Assembly: GCA_025963425.1 (NCBI GenBank)
Contig: JAOPUQ010000099.1
Coordinates: forward strand, 1-7,534
Length of the DNA: 7,534 nucleotides
Source: Modestobacter sp.
GTDB lineage: Bacteria; Actinomycetota; Actinomycetes; Mycobacteriales; Geodermatophilaceae
Reading direction: 5' to 3'
The notes beneath the pieces were generated by a model. The model had not been told where the DNA came from, searched no databases, and saw only the letters and a list, made by a program, of their open reading frames with translations. Position 1 is the first letter of the stretch, and every line of letters starts with the position of its first letter. Shown here in pieces: positions 4,575-7,534 of the stretch. Position numbers and translations under genes: made by a program.

Positions 4575-6386
4575 GTGACCCCGGGGCCCGAGGCTGTCGA
4601 CGACCAGCTGCTCGAGTCGGCCCGCTGGCGGCTGCTGGCCACCAGCGAGGCCGAGGACGCGCGCGCCTTCGGTGACGAGTTCATCCCCGTGGAGACCTCC
4701 TTCGCCGGCACCGGGCAGCCGCTGTGGGACGCCTGGGGCAGTGCCTTCACCGCCCGGGCCAGGCTCTTCGACAGCGACTCCGACGGCGCGGCGCAGGCCG
4801 TCGCGGTCTCCCGCGCCGCTCTGGAGCGCTGCCCGCCCTCCGCCGAGCGCGCGCTCGCCCTGGCCTACCTGGCCCACGTGGAGGTCGCCGCCGACCGGTT
4901 CGACGCCGCCATGCACCTGGCCGTCGACGCCAGCCTGCTCGCCGACCAGGTCAGCGGTGAGGAACCGACGCGGGCGCTGCACCAGGCCCACCACTGGCTC
5001 TCCCTCGCGCTCACCCGGCTGGACCTGGAGGAGCTCGCCGCCGCCCAGTCGCTGCGGGGTTCGCGCGTGGCCCAGGCGCTGCCCGACCTCGCCGACCGCT
5101 GGCTGTTGCTGCGGCTGTGCGCCCAGCAGCACGCGGAGCTCGCCCAGACGGTGCACCGCCGCGGCGAGGACGCCCGCTCCGGTGAGCTCGCCGAGGTGGC
5201 ACTGGCCTGCGCGATGTCGGCCCGGGAGCTGCCCTACGCCCCCGCGGAGGCCGACGAGGACCTGCTCGCCATCGTCACCGCCTGGGCGATGGTGCTGTCC
5301 GGGCAGCTGGAGGAGGCGCTGACCCCGCTGCGCCGGGTGCGCGGCCGGGTCGAGGCCGACGGCGGCCTGTGGCTGCTCGGCTACGCCGACCTGGTGCTCG
5401 CCCGGCTGCTGTTCCGGCTCTGCGAGCGGGACGCCGGCCGGGAGGCCGCCACCGGGCACCCGCGGGCCCCCGGCGTCACCGGCGCGCCCGGCGAGGAGGC
5501 CGCCGACCTGCTGGTCGGCGCCGCCGGGGCCTTCGCCGCCGTCGGCGACCGCCGCCGGTACCGGCAGTGCCTGCTGGAGCTCGGCCAGGCCACCGCCGTG
5601 ATGGGCCGTACCGCCGAGGCGCTGCACTGGCTGGAGGCCTACCGCACCGAGACCACCCGGGCGCACCTGCGCGGCCGGGAGCTGTGGGCGGAGATGTTCG
5701 TGCGGCGCAGCCGGCTGCGCGAGGCCGAGCGGCAGACCGCCGTGCTGCGCCGGCACGCCCTGGAGGACCCGCTGACCTCGCTGGGCAACCGGCGCAGCGC
5801 CGAGCGGCGGATGGCCGAGCTGGACTTCGAGGGCGGGCCGGTGTCGCTGGCCGTCGTCGACATCGACGGGTTCAAGGCCGTCAACGACGCCCACTCGCAC
5901 CTGCACGGGGACGCGGTGCTGCGCCAGGTCGCCGAGCTGCTGCGCCAGCACAGCCGCACCGGCGACGAGGTGTACCGCTGGGCCGGCGACGAGTTCCTCG
6001 TGCTGCTGCCGGCCACCGCCGAACCGCAGGCCGTGGTGGCCATGGAGCGGCTGCGCATCGCGGTCGCCGAGGCCGACTGGGCCGCCCTCGAGGTCACCGA
6101 CCCGGTCACCGTCAGCATCGGCGTCGCCACCGCCGCCCCCGACGGCGTCGGCAGCCCGCGATCCTGGCGGGCGCTGTTCGACTTCGCCGACCTGCACCTG
6201 TTCGGCGCCAAGCGCGGCGGGCGCAACCGGGTCCGGGCCACCTCGGCCGGGCCGTCGACGTCCCTGCCGGCCGGCCCCACCTCCCCGCTGCGCGCATCGG
6301 TCGACGACCTGGTCGCCGAGGTGCTGGGCAGCCAGGCCGCCCGCCCGCCCGGCTGGGCGTTCGACGACGGCGAGGTCGCCTCGTGA
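4575..6386 (+). CDS. GGDEF diguanylate cyclase with N-terminal helical-repeat sensor region
   Basis: A 603-residue soluble protein expected to make cyclic di-GMP from two GTP. Residues about 1-390 are Ala/Leu/Glu-rich amphipathic helices with TPR-like spacing (for example FDAAMHLAVDASLLADQV, 109-126; ALTRLDLEELAAAQSLRG, 145-162) and no membrane segment, so the input is probably a cytosolic ligand or protein. The GGDEF domain runs about 396-555: DPLTSLGNRR (398-407), DIDGFKAVND (429-438, metal- and GTP-contacting), the signature AGDEF (470-474), SIGVA (514-518) and GAKRGGRNRV (544-553). The first glycine of GGDEF is alanine, a change seen in active cyclases. RTGD (461-464) sits five residues before the signature and is an intact RxxD inhibitory I-site, so product feedback is predicted. 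About 50 disordered-looking residues follow. No EAL or HD-GYP domain is fused. Confidence 0.9.
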   Translation: MTPGPEAVDDQLLESARWRLLATSEAEDARAFGDEFIPVETSFAGTGQPLWDAWGSAFTARARLFDSDSDGAAQAVAVSRAALERCPPSAERALALAYLAHVEVAADRFDAAMHLAVDASLLADQVSGEEPTRALHQAHHWLSLALTRLDLEELAAAQSLRGSRVAQALPDLADRWLLLRLCAQQHAELAQTVHRRGEDARSGELAEVALACAMSARELPYAPAEADEDLLAIVTAWAMVLSGQLEEALTPLRRVRGRVEADGGLWLLGYADLVLARLLFRLCERDAGREAATGHPRAPGVTGAPGEEAADLLVGAAGAFAAVGDRRRYRQCLLELGQATAVMGRTAEALHWLEAYRTETTRAHLRGRELWAEMFVRRSRLREAERQTAVLRRHALEDPLTSLGNRRSAERRMAELDFEGGPVSLAVVDIDGFKAVNDAHSHLHGDAVLRQVAELLRQHSRTGDEVYRWAGDEFLVLLPATAEPQAVVAMERLRIAVAEADWAALEVTDPVTVSIGVATAAPDGVGSPRSWRALFDFADLHLFGAKRGGRNRVRATSAGPSTSLPAGPTSPLRASVDDLVAEVLGSQAARPPGWAFDDGEVAS

Positions 6387-6522
6387 GCCGGGGCGCCGCA
6401 TGAACCTGCGGAGTCCTCGTGGTCCCCGGGGGCAACGCAACCCGGCCGGCACGCCCGGCCGCGGACGGCGTGCCAGCACCCCGGTGCACGACACCACCCG
6501 GGGCCTCAGGCAGAGTGCCCTC
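6387..6522. other. Gap after the cyclase gene with inverted repeats
   Basis: This 136-base stretch holds the 8-bp palindrome CCCCGGGG (6424-6431) and an 8-bp stem, GGCACGCC (6448-6455) with GGCGTGCC (6467-6474), around an 11-base GC-rich loop. A CAGAGT hexamer (6511-6516) lies six bases before GTG 6523. An ATG at 6400 is in frame with the next gene, but the 41 residues it would add are Arg/Pro/Gly-rich. I read the stretch as noncoding terminator plus promoter, with moderate doubt. Confidence 0.4.
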
Positions 6523-7534
6523 GTGCCACCGGGGGTCCTGCACCAGCAGGTGAGCTCGGCGCTGGCCAACTGGCAGCTGGACACCGCCGAGGCGCTGCTC
6601 GCCGACATCGACCGCTCCCTGCCGCCGCACACCTCCGCCGTCGGCGAGCTGGGCGGCGCACCCCTGACCTCGCTGGCCCGCGCCTGGGCCGACACACTGC
6701 GCGCCGAGCTGCTGGTCCGCCGGTTGCGGCTGGCCGGGTACTCGCTGCTCGGTGATCCGCTGGTCGAGGGCGGCCCCGAGCAGGACGGCGCCCTCGACCT
6801 GCACGCCGGCGTGGCGGAGCTGCACGGCGACCGGCCCGACGGTGACGAGCTCCGCACCGGGACCGACACCCGCGCCCAGTCCGCGACGCATGCCGCCCTG
6901 GCCATCACCCTGGTCCGGTCGGCGCGCGCCGCCTTCGACGCCCAGGACGACGACCTCCAGCGCGCCGCCGGACTGGTCCGCCACGCCCGCATCGAGCTGC
7001 TCTCCCGCCGGGTCGACGCCGCGATGGACGAGGCGGTCGAGGCCGCCAGCCTGCTGGACCCCGCGCTGCCGGCCACCCCGCTGCTGGTGCACACCCTCAG
7101 CTCACTGGCCGGCGTGCTGGCCGACCTGGAGCTGATGCCGCTGGCGCTGGACTACCAGCGCCGCGCCGCCGAGAGCGCGGAGACCGCCGCCCAGCAGCCG
7201 ATCGGGGCGCCGACCGGCCCGGCCGAGCGCAGTCCGCGTGCGCTGGCCGCCGACGCCGCCACCTGGCTGGCCGCCCTGTGCGCCGAGGTGGGCGAGGGCC
7301 TGCTGGACGACGGCACCCCCGAGTCGGCGGCACCGCATTTCGCCGAGGCGCGGAACCTCGCCGTCCGGGCGCTGGGGCAGCTCCCCGCCGGCGACCCCGG
7401 AGTGCTGGACGCCCAGGTCGTGCACGGCTGGGCGCTGGTCGGCCTGGGCGACCACGCAGCCGCGACCGCGCTGCTGCGGGGCGCGGTGGGCGTCGCCACG
7501 GGTCCGGCCGACCGTGCGCTGCTGGCCTCGGCCG
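6523..7534 (+). CDS. Helical-repeat (TPR-like) protein, C-terminus missing; possibly a second GGDEF protein
   Basis: The frame is open from here to the right edge, giving 337 residues with strong actinobacterial codon bias. The sequence is almost all alpha-helical and Ala/Leu-rich, with TPR-like units such as LLVHTLSSLAGVLADLELMP (187-206) and PHFAEARNLAVRALGQLP (271-288). No signal peptide, membrane segment or catalytic motif is visible. Residues 156-209 resemble residues 101-155 of the upstream cyclase: RVDAAMDEAVEAASLL against RFDAAMHLAVDASLL, followed by similar helices. The missing part could therefore be a GGDEF output domain, but that is inference. Start choice is uncertain: GTG 6523 has a CAGAGT box six bases upstream, while ATG 6400 would add 41 low-complexity residues. 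Neither has a clear ribosome-binding site. Confidence 0.75.
   Translation, partial: MPPGVLHQQVSSALANWQLDTAEALLADIDRSLPPHTSAVGELGGAPLTSLARAWADTLRAELLVRRLRLAGYSLLGDPLVEGGPEQDGALDLHAGVAELHGDRPDGDELRTGTDTRAQSATHAALAITLVRSARAAFDAQDDDLQRAAGLVRHARIELLSRRVDAAMDEAVEAASLLDPALPATPLLVHTLSSLAGVLADLELMPLALDYQRRAAESAETAAQQPIGAPTGPAERSPRALAADAATWLAALCAEVGEGLLDDGTPESAAPHFAEARNLAVRALGQLPAGDPGVLDAQVVHGWALVGLGDHAAATALLRGAVGVATGPADRALLASA

Noticed and set aside
3130..4578. 482-codon plus-strand frame overlapping the groES-like gene and antisense to pheA
   Set aside because: Low-complexity translation with no motif; pheA on the other strand is complete with all family signatures.
1108..6386. Functional link between guaB1 and the cyclase through the GMP/GTP pool
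   Set aside because: They are separated by pheA on the other strand and other genes; proximity alone does not support a shared pathway.
4521..7094. 857-codon open frame on the minus strand across the cyclase and the next gene
   Set aside because: Antisense shadow in GC-rich DNA: no recognisable domain, Gly/Gln/Arg/Val-rich composition, and it spans two plus-strand genes and the gap between them.

Overview
The window is very GC-rich, with G or C at nearly every third codon position. GTG starts are common, and several genes start a few bases after a TANNNT-like -10 box with no leader. Together with the gene content (a CBS-containing GuaB1, a stand-alone GroES-like protein, serS close to pheA) this points to a high-GC actinobacterium. 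My guess is Geodermatophilaceae or a relative (Blastococcus, Geodermatophilus, Modestobacter), from general resemblance only.

Layout. Bases 1-1003, minus strand: N-terminal 334 residues of seryl-tRNA synthetase (serS), which runs off the left edge. Bases 1004-1107: a divergent intergenic region with a perfect 8-bp inverted repeat touching the likely guaB1 promoter. Bases 1108-2538, plus strand: guaB1, a CBS-domain member of the IMPDH/GMP reductase family. Four bases later, 2543-2890: a 115-residue minimal zincin, probably in the same operon. Bases 2897-2947: two tandem palindromes sharing the core CTTTCGGTACCGAAAG, able to fold in several mutually exclusive ways. Bases 2972-3316: a GroES-like protein not paired with a groEL here. 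Bases 3317-3522: a convergent intergenic region with weak hairpins and an open extension of the GroES frame. Bases 3523-4461, minus strand: pheA (prephenate dehydratase). Bases 4462-4574: a divergent region with two dyads. Bases 4575-6386, plus strand: a cytosolic diguanylate cyclase with a helical-repeat N-terminus. From about 6523 to the right edge: a second helical-repeat protein that resembles the sensor half of that cyclase.

How the genes relate. Most are housekeeping: tRNA charging (serS), purine interconversion (guaB1) and phenylalanine synthesis (pheA). The accessory interest is the cyclase and its neighbour, which look like a small cyclic-di-GMP signalling locus with alpha-helical (TPR-like) input modules instead of membrane sensors. 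No mobile element, CRISPR array, tRNA or rRNA gene is visible. I found no clearly undescribed multi-gene system. The best non-gene signal is the tandem palindrome cluster at 2897-2947, and the best gene-level signal is the tandem pair of helical-repeat signalling proteins.
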